Below are positions 20,485-30,600 of a DNA stretch of 34,769 nucleotides, one piece after another; position 1 is the first letter of the stretch, and every line of letters begins with the position of its first letter. The stretch is from positions 98,233 through 133,001 of the forward strand of contig BDDC01000062.1 in the NCBI GenBank assembly GCA_001662425.1, given 5' to 3'. This stretch comes from Chlamydomonas sphaeroides (lineage: Eukaryota; Chlorophyta; Chlorophyceae; Chlamydomonadales; Chlamydomonadaceae). Under the pieces are notes generated by a model. It saw only the letters and a program-made list of their open reading frames with translations. It was not told the origin of the DNA and searched no databases. Position numbers and translations under genes: made by a program.

Positions 20485-22564
20485 CTAATAGCCGGTGCCC
20501 ACGCGGTTGCGCTGCGGTTTGGTGCGGCCAGCCAGCGCCGCGCTGCCGGGCACGTTGGCGCGATTCTCCTGCAGCGGGGCAACCGGGCGGGGCCCGTCAG
20601 CGACTGAGCACAGCATCTGCCTGCGCCACGGCAGCCACACGGGCAGCCCCGGATGCCAACGATTTCCCCTGCTCTGCACCAAATCCTAGGCAGGCGCACT
20701 GCGCACATGCCAGGCTTTCGGCTATCCTGCTCCTGAGCCGCCCCGTCGCTCACCTTCAAGCCCCGGCCGCAAGCTTGGCCAAGCCCCAGCCCCGCCTTCT
20801 TAGCTCCCCCCGCAGCCGTCGGCGTCGCTTTCCCGCGGGCCGGCGCCGCCGAGCCCGCTACGAATGGCGGCGTCGCCGTCGGCTGCCTCGCGACCCGCAG
20901 CCCCGGTGACAAGGCAAAGTGCAGCGCCTGGCCGCCGTAGCCCGCGCCGCCGCCGCTCTGCACGGCGCCCGCGCTGCCGGTGGCGCTGCCTCGCCGCGCG
21001 TGCTGCGCCCGGTTGGCGGCCAGTGGCCGGTGCGCGGCGTGCGCGGCCTGCTGTGTCGCCTGCTGGTGGAGCGCCTGCAGCGAGCGCCGCACGCTGGTCG
21101 GAATGGCGGGCCCGTCGATGACAAGCCGCTCGGCCGCGCCGGGCCCAGGCCTGTACTGGCCGGGCTGCGGCTCGCGCTGGTGGTGGCCGTGGCCGTGGCC
21201 GTGGGCCAGATGCCGTGCAGCCGAGGCCGGGTAGGAGGGCGGGCCGCGCGCCGCGACGCCGAGCGGCGGCGAGGCGGGCGAGGGCGGCTCCGGCATGCGC
21301 AGCCGGTGCCGCGTGTCGCTGAGGCGCTGCTTGAGCGCGTGGATCTCGCGCTCAATGAACGACACCTCGCCGCGCGTGAAGGGCTCCGCGGGTCCTGGCC
21401 GAACCGCGGGTGTGGCGTGCGGGTGGCAAGGACGGGCGGGCGTGGGTGCAGGGCACGACGGGCGCTGGCCGACAGATGGCCCCCGGCTTGGGCCGCATGT
21501 GGACACACGCTGTGGTGCAGCCACCCCCTGACCCCTCGCACTTGAGGGCCCCGGCGCTAGCCCTGCTGCGCTCATCCACGGCTCGTCGTCGCCGGACGCG
21601 GCAGAGCCGGCAGCCACCTCCCTCACATCCTGCAGCTGTGCCTGCAGGCTGCGCGTTGACCGGGGCCGGGGCGGGGGCAGGGCAGGGGCAGGGGCACGGC
21701 AGTGTCCAGGGCAAGACGACCGTGCTGAGTCGTGGGGCGAGGGAGTCCCCAGGCCGTGTGCCAGGGCCCTACACTTGTCGCGAGCTGGCGCGTGCGGTGC
21801 TGCTTGGGGCTAGGCGGGCGGTGCTGTGGTTGAGCCCACGAACCTGCGGTTCTCGTTGTGCAGGCAGCCAACCTGCTGCCGTAGCGCCGCTAGCTCGCCC
21901 TGCGGCCGCAGATTGAGAGGGCCCAGGCTATCAGGAGTAGTAGAGCCGAGCTGGCGAATTGCGGCAAACGTACCAGCACCTCATCCAGCTGCTGCTTTGA
22001 GACGTAGGCTGGCGGCGCCTGCCGGCCACGTGGGCTGGAGCCCTCTTCCCTGCGCGTCCAGGCATGCGGTGGTTTTCAGCGCTGGAGAGCGTGGAGCGCT
22101 GTGCGAACGAGGCGCACGCTGCTCCTGGGCGCGCTACGGGGTACGCTGGGGCTGCCGTGACACGGCGCCTGGAGGGATGCTGCGCGTCCTGCTGGGGCGT
22201 ACCGCTTTGTTGCCTTCCGCAGGGCGACCTGCGTGCGCAGCGGTGCGGCAGCGTGCGAGGACAGGCTGCGTTGGCTGCAAGTGCGTTGGCCACGCGAGCG
22301 ATGACCTGCGCGCGCTGGGGAGACGCCACACCCCTCGCACACGCGCCCGGGAACGGCGTCGACGACTGGGTCTCTGCCCTCCTCGCCAGTCCAGGCCGAG
22401 AGCGCGGGCGCCGGGAAGCTGGGCAAAAGGCTACTCGGGCCTCAGCGGTCGCACACCTGCAGCTTTGTTACTTGTGTCCGCAGGACAAAGTTATCCTCCT
22501 CCAGCTGCTGCAGCATCTGCAGTTGCTGCTGTTGACGCGTGCCTGGCGTTCCCTCGCTGGCCAT
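20485..22564 (-). CDS. 338-residue coiled-coil protein, family unknown
   Basis: Six exons: 22457-22564, 21974-21994, 21844-21899, 21542-21648, 20754-21394, 20485-20568. Phases close exactly (1,017 bases, stop TAG). The N-terminus MASEGTPGTRQQQQ leads into an amphipathic coil (LQQLEEDNFVLRTQVTKLQ, then QQLDEVL and GELAALRQQVGCLHNENR). A second helix lies near residues 105-130 (EVSFIEREIHALKQRLSDT). The middle and C-terminal parts are Pro/Ala/Gly-rich with a His-Gly run, and the protein ends NRVGTGY. The second exon is only 21 bases (18 if the alternative CAG acceptor three bases on is used). No TM or signal peptide is visible. It may be a cytoskeletal or scaffold protein, but I recognise no family. 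Confidence 0.72.
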
Positions 22565-23198
22565 CGAGCTAGCTTGTCACCGGTGAACTCACAGCCATTC
22601 CACGAAGCTGGTTGTTGCCCGCAGCGCTTGACTGCGCAAGAATTGGTCGCTTTATGGAATGTATGTGCTTATATGTCTTTGCTTAGCGTGTCTTGTGCGA
22701 CCCGGTGAAACCAGGTCTTGCTGGGACCAAGTCGCCCGATGCAGCAGCTGGGGCTGTCGCCCAGAACAAGTTCCCACCGCACACAACCCAGTAAGGCGCA
22801 TTCTTGCTTACATACCTGCGCATGATTGTTGAGGCCACACATACTCTCGCGCGTTGCGGAACCGGAGACGCATCCTCTTGCGGTTATCGCTAACACCATG
22901 CTTAACGCCATGCGCACAATAACCGTGTAATAACAGCTCCATCTGCCTTGCTTGGGCGCTGGAGGACTTGCGGAGCGGCGCTATCCCCAGATACCGCAAA
23001 AAGGACAATAAGGTGCGCTTACACTGTGTTTTCATAACAAGCGCATCCTCAGTAATGGCGTACCGCGGAGGGAGTGCGCGGCTTTCGCGTCTGGCACAGT
23101 GTGTCATGGTTGGCATCTGCCGCCGCTCTCAGAGTTTGTTCCTGCAATGTGGCTTGGCGCACAAGCCACCGCGCACGCGCGCCGTTGGAGACAGCACC
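22565..23198. other. Spacer with TGTAA signals, no supported gene
   Basis: Minus-strand TGTAA signals at 22808-22812 and 23019-23023 imply that a minus-strand transcript ends here, upstream of the 338-residue gene. A plus-strand TGTAA also occurs at 22926-22930. The short minus frame 22808-23116 overlaps these signals and is probably UTR. Confidence 0.4.
23019..23023 (-). terminator. TGTAA polyadenylation signal, minus strand
   Basis: About 175 bases beyond the TGA that closes the candidate minus-strand exon at 23199, which is part of the reason for treating that exon as real. Confidence 0.4.
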
Positions 23199-23438
23199 TC
23201 ACCCGGGTCTGGTCGGGCGTGTAGGGTGGCGACACGCACCGGCGACACCTCGCCTTGCGCCCAGCGGGGGCCGCAAGGGACTGGGCGACGGGTCCAGGGC
23301 GTTCGGCAGCCCGGACAGTCGCACGTGCACCGCCTCGTGCGGCTCCAGGCGGGGGCAGTCGGGGGCGGGGCCGCCGCGCTGCAGCCGCTGCTGGCGGGAC
23401 TCTTCGGCCCAGCGAGCCTCCAGCGCGGCCTTGATCTC
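23199..23438 (-). CDS. Candidate terminal exon of an unresolved minus-strand gene
   Basis: After a CCCCCGCTAG acceptor the frame reads EIKAALEARWAEESRQQRLQ, then a Pro-containing segment (LEPHEAVHVRLSGLPNALDP), and closes at TGA after 79 residues. Composition resembles real coding sequence, and a TGTAA signal follows. The 5' exon is uncertain. One phase-0 possibility is 23645-23689 (MASCAPLSPCSPSCQ, donor CAG|GTAGGC), but that would lie antisense to the first exon of the plus-strand two-TM gene. A GTGCGT donor near 23240 could also lengthen or alter the C-terminus. No family recognised. Confidence 0.32.
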   Translation of the reverse strand, partial: EIKAALEARWAEESRQQRLQRGGPAPDCPRLEPHEAVHVRLSGLPNALDPSPSPLRPPLGARRGVAGACRHPTRPTRPG

Positions 23439-23652
23439 CTAGCGGGGGAGGGGGGAGCGCAGACAAGGGTGGAGGGTGAGAGGCCCCAGTGAAAGTGGTC
23501 CTCATGTCTAGGTTGGAGGGGCTGAGTGCTGGCCACCCCACGCGGGGTCCGGGTCAGGGTCCATGCCAACCTCCCCCCGCCTCGCTCCACAGGTTGTGAA
23601 AGCCGCGACGAACCGGAGGCTCCTGGCGTACAGTAGGTGCCTACCTGGCAGG

Positions 23653-23981
23653 ATGGACTACAAGGGGATAGAGGCGCACATGAAGCCATCGTTCTGGATT
23701 ATGAGGCAAGTACGACGGCTGGAGAGTGGCAGTGAGGGAGACCCGCTGCAGGTATGGCGTCCGCGTACAGTAGGACACGCCGCGGCTGCCTTCTTGAAAA
23801 CATGCATGCCCGTACCCCCCCGCCCCCCGCATGGCACCATCCTCTCGCCGCCTGCAGCATCATAGTCTGGGTTCTCTTCGGCGTTCTGGCCGTGCTCAAG
23901 TTGCCCTTGCTGCAGCTATGGTGCGTGGTGGGGTTGGCCGCCGTGGCGGCTGGCTTCTGGCTCATCTTGTTCACGGATTGA
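23653..23981 (+). CDS. Predicted 58-residue two-TM protein
   Basis: Two exons, 23653-23705 and 23858-23981, joined in phase 2 across an intron with donor AG|GCAAGT, the GC-AG consensus. The product starts MDYKGIEAHMKPSFW, then has two hydrophobic helices (about residues 17-32 and 36-55; VWVLFGVLAVLK and WCVVGLAAVAAGFWLILF) and ends FTD. Only the GC donor gives this frame; the nearest GT donors produce a charged or stopped frame. The frame is also open upstream to an ATG at 23563 behind a possible acceptor, so a longer N-terminus is possible. Small ER or Golgi membrane proteins have this shape, but I cannot name a family. No TGTAA was seen within 800 bases downstream. Confidence 0.45.
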
Positions 23982-24863
23982 GAGGCGCTGCGGCATCGGA
24001 CGGCATCGGTGGGTTGGCGTCAGGGAGGCTTCGTCTCCCGAAGGGGCTCGCTTGCGGTCGCGGCAACAGACTGACGGCCCGAAGAGGCAGCGCGGCCCTG
24101 AACCCTAAATTTTCGTGAAGCCAATAAGCCATTGGTTGCTTTTGCTCGACGCATAGCTATGGTTGAACAGAACCAGGCCTTGCTGCTGGCTGAGACGTAC
24201 CCGGCGCCGCGGCGGCGCATTGGGTAGCATAGCTGGCTTTCGTGGTGATGTGCCTTGCATGGGCGCACGCCAGTGGAAGGACGGCAGGTGGCTGCCAAAG
24301 GGACTTGGCACTGAATGCGGCACAGCGTGCAGCAACGCATGCATTGGCACCGGTTGGTAGCTTAGGCTGCTGGTTGTTGGGAGTTCGCAGCTGACGGCGG
24401 TCGACGCCGGGCCGTTACGTGCGGGCGAATCGAGAGTGTTGGTTGCGGGGTTGCGAGCGTGCGGATCGTTGTCATCTCATTCATAGCATGCCAGATTACG
24501 TTGCGAATGCTGCTGTTTAGGAGGATGTTGCGGCGCACGTGAAGCGGCGCTGCGGGGCTCTGTCGGGCGAGGGGGATAAGTTCTTGTGTTCGTGCCAAGC
24601 GAACTTGAGCGCTTCGCTGCAAGCCGTGCTTGCTACTCGTCGCCTATGAGCTCTCTCTTTGCAACTGCAGCTTAGGTCCGCCGCTGACTTGAACTCGATC
24701 GCCGCAAGCATCCAAGTCTCCCCAACACCGCACTGTTATATATCATCGCCACGCGTAGCTCGGTCTGAGTGCTCTTCGCACTTACGGCTAGCGAAGAGAC
24801 GAGTCAGTGTCATGGGCGCGACTCCTTAAGCGACGTTCCTCCTCCTCTGGGTCCCGCAGCGCC
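23982..24863. other. Intergenic region upstream of the longin-subunit gene
   Basis: 882 bases with no convincing exon. It contains a small inverted repeat with CCAAT and ATTGG arms (24121-24135) and a TATA-like tract near 24737. GC content is lower than in neighbouring genes, which fits regulatory or UTR sequence. Confidence 0.4.
24737..24743 (+). promoter_or_regulatory. TATA-like element
   Basis: TATATAT lies 121 bases upstream of the chosen ATG of the longin-subunit gene, in a locally AT-richer stretch. Position and sequence fit a TATA box; nothing else supports it. Confidence 0.3.
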
Positions 24864-26359
24864 ATGGACACGGGGCGCTTACACTGTGAGCCAATGACAG
24901 CGGTCGCGACTGGAGGTTGCACCTGCCCTCGCACCGCAACTCCCACGCCCCGCCCCCCAGGCTTCCTGGTCGCTACCAAGGCCGGGGATGTTATATACGA
25001 GCGCTTCTTCGATAGGTTCTCGGAGCTGGAGAAGGCCGACATCCGCGCGGCGTTCAGTGCGGCCGCGGGCAACGTGCGCATGCAGGTGGAGGAGCAGGAC
25101 TTCATCGCCCCCTACAAGTGAGCCCCCGCGGCCTGCCAGCTACTGCGCGCTGACCCCCTGGCACCCCAGGGCCGACGCCGCAAGCTGACATGCGCTGCGG
25201 CCGCGACCGCCCGTGCCTCGTGGCATGGGGTGTGAGCAACTGAGTCGCGGCCCCGGCACCTGCGGACGACTGCCCTGCCGCGGCGCAGCGCCGAGACCCG
25301 CCATTGGTGGTCTCCCTCCCGATGCAGCCCCTCCCAACCGCCCCCATCGCACACATGCCTCAACGACAGCCTGTCCCCACCCGCAGGGCCGCCCGCTTCG
25401 CCTTCATCCCCGTCACCGACACGGTGTTTTACCTGATGGGCTCGGGCGACTACGACGAAGTCGGCCGTGAGTCGAGCTTGCCGAGCGGACGCATTGAAAC
25501 CGTTCCTGCGAAACGGGCTATGCGATTCGAGCTGGGGCCTCGCACTGGCGGCAGGCGCCGCGTCGGCCCGTGCGACCAGGAACACCCCTGCGCCAGCGCA
25601 GCCTCCTGGCTGCCGCAAGCCACCATCCCCTGCTCGCCGCCCCACTCGGCCACTTCACACCCGGCCTCGGAGGGCCCCCGATACCACCACAGCTGCCCGG
25701 GGGCAGCAGCTGCGCGCTGCTGTGCCCATGCCCCATTTCGCCTCTTCCACCCCCTCCCTCCACCGGAGCTGCCGTGCATAGATTCCTCTGCCGGGCCCCC
25801 GCCCCTCCCACCTTCACCCGCCCCTCTCACCTCCGCCCCTTCCACCGTTTCCGCCCTCCCTCCCGCCCCAGTGGTGGAGGTGCTGCGAGTGGTTATCCAG
25901 GTGCTGCGCGACGTGCTGGGCAAGTCCCCCAGCGCGGGGCTGCTGCTGGACAAGTACGTCAAGCTCGCGCTGGTGGTGGACGAGGTCATCAACGAGGTGG
26001 GGGGCAAGGGGGCAAGGTGCCCGGGCGCCCATGTGTATGTGTGCAGCTGTGGCTGCGGCTTCGCGCCACCGCTGCGTGCTGGTGCCGGGGCTGCTCGCTT
26101 GCAGCGGCTGCACAGGCGGCTGCTGTGTGCGGCGCAGGCGAGGGCGCAGGCGGGCTCTCTCGCTGGACAACGGCCGCATTGCGCGCTTACATGCATGCAC
26201 CTGCCCTCCTGAGCGCCGCCTCGCTTGCTGCCCTCCCCGCCCGCCTCAGGGCCTGCTGGAGGCGGTGGACAAGGAGGCCATCAAGAAGGGCATCAAGGGC
26301 AAGGTGCGGCCCTTCGTGCGCATATGTCTGCCTGGGCAGCTCCTGCCCGTAAAGAGGTT

Positions 26360-26398
<39 letters not shown>

Positions 26399-26687
26399 GC
26401 CCTGCATCCGCTGGGCCGCGAAGCGTCCTCCGCGCGGCACACCTGCACCTCGGCCTGCGCCTCGGCCGTGCTGGCGGTGGGGCGTTGCGGCTGCGCAGGG
26501 TGTGCGCCCGGGCAGGGCGCCCGCCACCGGACGGCCCTGGCTGCCCTCGTCCCCACATGCCCTCGTCCATTGCGTCAACGCAACTGCACGCCGCCAATGT
26601 TCTCTCCATTCCCCACTTGCCGCTCGTGTCAACCCAACGCCTGTGCTGCCACGCATAACCGCCCCCCCATAGGCGCCCTGGGAATGA
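24864..26687 (+). CDS. Small longin-type adaptor subunit, TPLATE/TSET LOLITA (TSPOON)-like
   Basis: Six exons: 24864-24885, 24961-25117, 25387-25466, 25872-25996, 26250-26303, 26673-26687. Phases close exactly: 150 residues, last exon only APWE plus stop. A longin fold is indicated by the opening strand pair (CFLVATKAGDVIYERF), the middle strands (FIPVTDTVFYLMGSGDYDE) and the C-terminal helices (EVLRVVIQVLRDVLGK, LLLDKYVKLALVVDEVINEG). DEY/DYDE-x-x-L-x-EV, K-P/S-x-x, LDKY and GLLE near the end resemble the plant sigma-like subunit LOLITA/TSPOON of the TPLATE (TSET) complex, which acts in endocytic vesicle formation at the plasma membrane. Zeta-COP and AP sigma are related alternatives with the same fold, but their NEL and LExDP patterns are absent. 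The first exon (MDTGRLH) rests on a good GTGAGC donor and phase only. Confidence 0.72.
26362..26398 (+). repeat. CAGC tetranucleotide microsatellite
   Basis: Just over nine perfect copies of CAGC, in the last intron (26304-26672) of the longin-subunit gene. Confidence 0.95.
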
Positions 26688-27672
26688 GCGCTCGTGCGCG
26701 GAGGGCCAGGACGCCGGCCAAAGACCCGTTCATCTGCCAGAGGAGTTGGCCGCGTCTGCCGGCCGGCTTGTCGCCCGTAGCGCATCAGCAGCTGTTAGTG
26801 GTCAGGTCCTGCGTGTGTCGAGGGCGAGGGTGTGGGCGTTAAACAAGGCAGGGTGTGATAGTGTACTTGGCATGCGCAGTGTTGCTTGCAAAGCGCCGCT
26901 GTGTCTGTGCTAGCTGCGGGTGCGTGGCATGAGGGCCGTAGCGGCTAGGCGCGAAGTGCCGGTGTTTGAGCGATGCGTGGGGCTGGTAAAAGGGGTGGAG
27001 CAGGAGGTCCTCCTGGGTTGGAGTGAGGAGCGGGCGCGCTCAGACAGGCCGCGTGCCCTACCTACCGAACGCGGTTCTGTCAGACGCCATCGTCGTCCTC
27101 ACCCGAGCTGGCTAGTCCTACGAGGAACTGCTGCACGGCGTCCACGGCAAAGCACCGCGTATGTGTCGTGCTGCAGGCCAGCGCCGCGAGCGCGGGAGCC
27201 CATGTGGCCCTGAGGACACGCGGGAGATGGGGTGGGTTCGTGTTCAAGGTGGGTGGCTGTGCGCCCAGCCTGCCCTGCATGGCGCGTGTCAAGGCTGATC
27301 GCGTACCCTGTAGATGGGAGCGACCAGGGTCCGCTTGAGGTGCTCGCTCCGATTGATTGCCGCAATGCGCTGCACGCCCCCAGCACCGGCGCTGCTCTAA
27401 GGAGTCTGCTCGCAGTATGCATGCGTAGTAGACCAAGTCCTATAGCACTGGACATGTTGCGCTGTAACGGAACGCGTTCAGCGACTTCTGACTTTGTTGA
27501 ACAATAATTGCACGGTCAGACAGTCGCAAACGATAACAGTGCGTAGGCAAGTGCAAACGCAGCACTCAGTAGGGCTTCAGCCTGGGCGGCAATGACCGGA
27601 CAAACACGAAATGCCAGCTAGGGTCAGACGCAGACGACGCGTGTTAGTTGACTCCTGCTGACCTTCAAGACA
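26688..27672. other. 3' UTR and intergenic region
   Basis: Downstream of the APWE stop there is no further supported exon. A TGTAA at 27463-27467 is the first plus-strand signal, giving a 3' UTR of about 780 bases. The last 190 bases before 27673 would hold the promoter and 5' UTR of the LRR gene. Confidence 0.45.
27463..27467 (+). terminator. TGTAA polyadenylation signal, plus strand
   Basis: Only plus-strand TGTAA seen between the longin-subunit stop and the next gene. Confidence 0.45.
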
Positions 27673-30600
27673 ATGGCGACGCTCGATGCCGCGCTAGCCG
27701 GCGCGCTGGCAGAGCAGTACCCCGGGATGGAATCCCTGGACCTGCGGCAGAATGACCTCGCGAACATCGCTGACCTGCAGCCGCTGTCTAGCCTACGCGA
27801 GCTCCGCATCGATGGCAACGTGATTACATCGCTGGACGGCCTGGATGCGCTCTCTCAGCTGCTCGTGCTGACGGCCCGGGGAAACCGCATGTAAGCTGGG
27901 GGCTGCACGCTGCCCGTGCCCTGCTGCCTTGCCCCACCGTGCTCGACACCCCTCGCCCCGTACTTCCGCGCGCTGCCTCACAGCTCCCAGTTGGGCCCCA
28001 GCTTCTCCAACCTGCGGAGCTTGCGCATGCTGGACCTAGCCGACAACCTCCTCGACGCCGGCCCCTGGGTGCGATTGCCTTTCCCCCCGCACCCCTGCTA
28101 GCACCCCCAAGCCCCTCAGCCCCTCGCGTCCTTGGCCTTCCACACTCGAGCATCCCATCGACTGCACGCTTCCCGCAGATTCATATGATGTCCCAGCTGC
28201 CAGACCTTGAGGAGCTGGACGTATCCGGCAACCCCGTCTGCCGCCTAGCCGGCAGCGAGCAGGTCCTGGCCGCCGCGCTGCCGCGCCTGCGCCGCCTCAA
28301 CGGCCGTGACCTGCCGCCGGCGCCGTCCACTGGCGACCCCGGAGGCCCCGCATCTGGGTGGTACGCGTCGGCGCCGCTGCGACCGCCATCGGAGATGGCG
28401 CGAGCGGCTGGCGAGGCCGGCGCCCCGGGCGAGCCGCCGCGCGGTACCGGGCATGCGAGCTGGGGCCAGGAGCCCCAGCAACCGCAGGAGGGGCACCCAC
28501 AGCGGTATGCTGAGCAGCCGCCTCAGCAGCAGCGGGGTGATGCGCCCTCACGTGGCTACTGGCAGGGGGGGCAGGCCAATGGCAGGGGGCTGGAGGCCGG
28601 CGCTGGCGGCTCGGCTGCAGCGCCCCGGCCAGGCGCTGCGCCCTGGCAGCCCGCCGCGCAGCCGGCCTGGCAGCCGCCGGCCGACCACCACCCCGGCCCT
28701 GCCCAGCGGGCCTCCCCACCGCACCTCCGCCCCCAGCCTCAGCACGAGCCCCCATGGTCGCAGCACGCCGCGCTGGCGCCCCAGCCGTCGCAGCCGCATC
28801 CCCAGTCCCAGTCCCAGCCGCCGTCCCAGGCGCAGCCCTCCCTGGCGGCAATGGAGCTGCTGGCGGCGGAGGGCCGCGCGCACCGGCTGCTGCTGTCCGA
28901 CCACAGGTGCGGGGGGTGGGGGGCCAGTGAGGCCTGGCGCTGCCACTAACCCGGCAGCAAACCCGTGTGCCAGGATGTGAGCATGCATCCCGGCGCACTC
29001 CTATCTTCTGTGTGTGCCACACTCCGACCACAGGCAGCTGATTGAGGAGCACGGGCGCCTGGCGCAGCGCGCCGCCGGCCTCGAGGGCGCAGCACGCAGG
29101 GCGGCGGTACGCAGATGCAGCCATGGCGCGTGCCGCGGGCCCGCTCCATTCGCGGCTTGACCGCTGGCTGCCAACACACGCTGCTGCAGGGCTAGTGCGT
29201 GGGCGCTAGCGGCGCCACCCCTCGTGATGTTGCCGCTACCACCGTCGTGCGCCCACGTCGGACCGCAGGAGGAGCAGGCGCGCCTGCAGCAGCAGATGCA
29301 GCAGCAGGAGGCGGCGGCCGTGGCGCAGGCCGCGGCGCTGGTGGACCAGGCGGCGGCGCTGGCCGCGGAGCGCGACGCGGCGGCGCGCCACGCCGAGCTG
29401 CTGGCGGCGCAGCTGGGCGAGGCGCGCGGCGTTGCGCAGGAGGCGGCCATGGCGGCGGCGCGGCTGCAGGAGCAGGTGCGCGTGTGCTGCAGCCACGGGC
29501 CTAGGGCACCCCACTGCTCTTGCCAGAGCTCTTGCCAAAGCACCCCAGCTGCGACGCCTGAGGCCTATGCCTGCCGGCACAGCGCTAGGCAGCGGCCGCC
29601 GGACACTCGGCCTGCGATGGTGGTGCTGAAACCCAGGGGCGTGCCGAACCCCAAGGACGTGCCGAACTGCATATGCGACCCACGTGCCGCGACCCGCAGC
29701 GCGTGCGCTTGTCTCTGTGATAGCAGCTCTTGCCAAAGTAACAGCACCCCACCTGCGGCGCCTGAGGCCTACGCAACGTCAAGTGCACGGCGCTGCGCAT
29801 CGGCCGCCGCGCTACTCCGCTTGCTGCCATCCACGAACCGAGGCCCAACCCTCAAGTGCCGCGACCCACATGCCGCGACGCCGTGTGCGCCGCCCAGGGG
29901 ACGGAGCTGCAGGCCCGCGAGCGGCAGCTGGCCGAGGAGCTGCGGCTGACGCAGGAGCTGCTGCTGCAGGCCTCCAGCTCAGCAGCCGCCGCCTCCGCCA
30001 CCGCGGCGGCGTCCGCGGCCGGCCAGACCCGCGGCGCGGGCCCAAGTCCGCCGCGCTCGCCGGGCCTGCAGGGCGCTGGCGGTGGCGCCCAGCTGATGGG
30101 TGGCGCTGTGGGCGGCGGCGGTGGGGCGCTCGTGGAGGCGCTGCAGCAGCGTGTGGCGGCGCTGCAGGCGGTGGTGGCGATGCAGGAGCGGGAGCTGGTC
30201 CGGCTGGGTGAGGGGCAAGGCAGGGGGCAGGGCCTGGAGCCAGGGGCAGGGCTGGGGCTGGGCCGAGCCAGGGGCCGGGCCGGGCCTGCGGCGATGCGTT
30301 GCGGGCGGGGCTGTTTAGCTGGGGGAGTATCGGGCTGCGACCGCTGGGCTGAAGGCGAGGTTGTACCACGCTGCCCAACCCTGCGCCCTGCCTCCGGCCC
30401 CGCAGGCGGCCTGGGCAGCCCGCCGGGCATGGGCGCGGGCGCATCGCCGCCCCGGGCCGAGCTCCCGGGCGCCGGGTCGGGCGCGGGGTGGGACAACGCG
30501 CTGCACCCCTGGCGCGAGCGCGTGACGGCGCTGACGGAGCAGCTGGGCCGCTCGTCGGCGGAGGCCGAGGCGCAGCGCGGCGCGTGGGCGGAGCAGCTGG

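Noticed and set aside
22808..23116. 102-codon minus frame (MPTMTHCARRES...)
   Set aside because: It contains two TGTAA signals for the same strand and lies downstream of a better exon, so it is probably 3' UTR.
24864..26687. Zeta-COP or AP sigma chain
   Set aside because: Same longin fold, but the zeta-COP NEL and LExDP signatures and the AP-sigma core motifs are missing. Kept as the alternative rather than the call.
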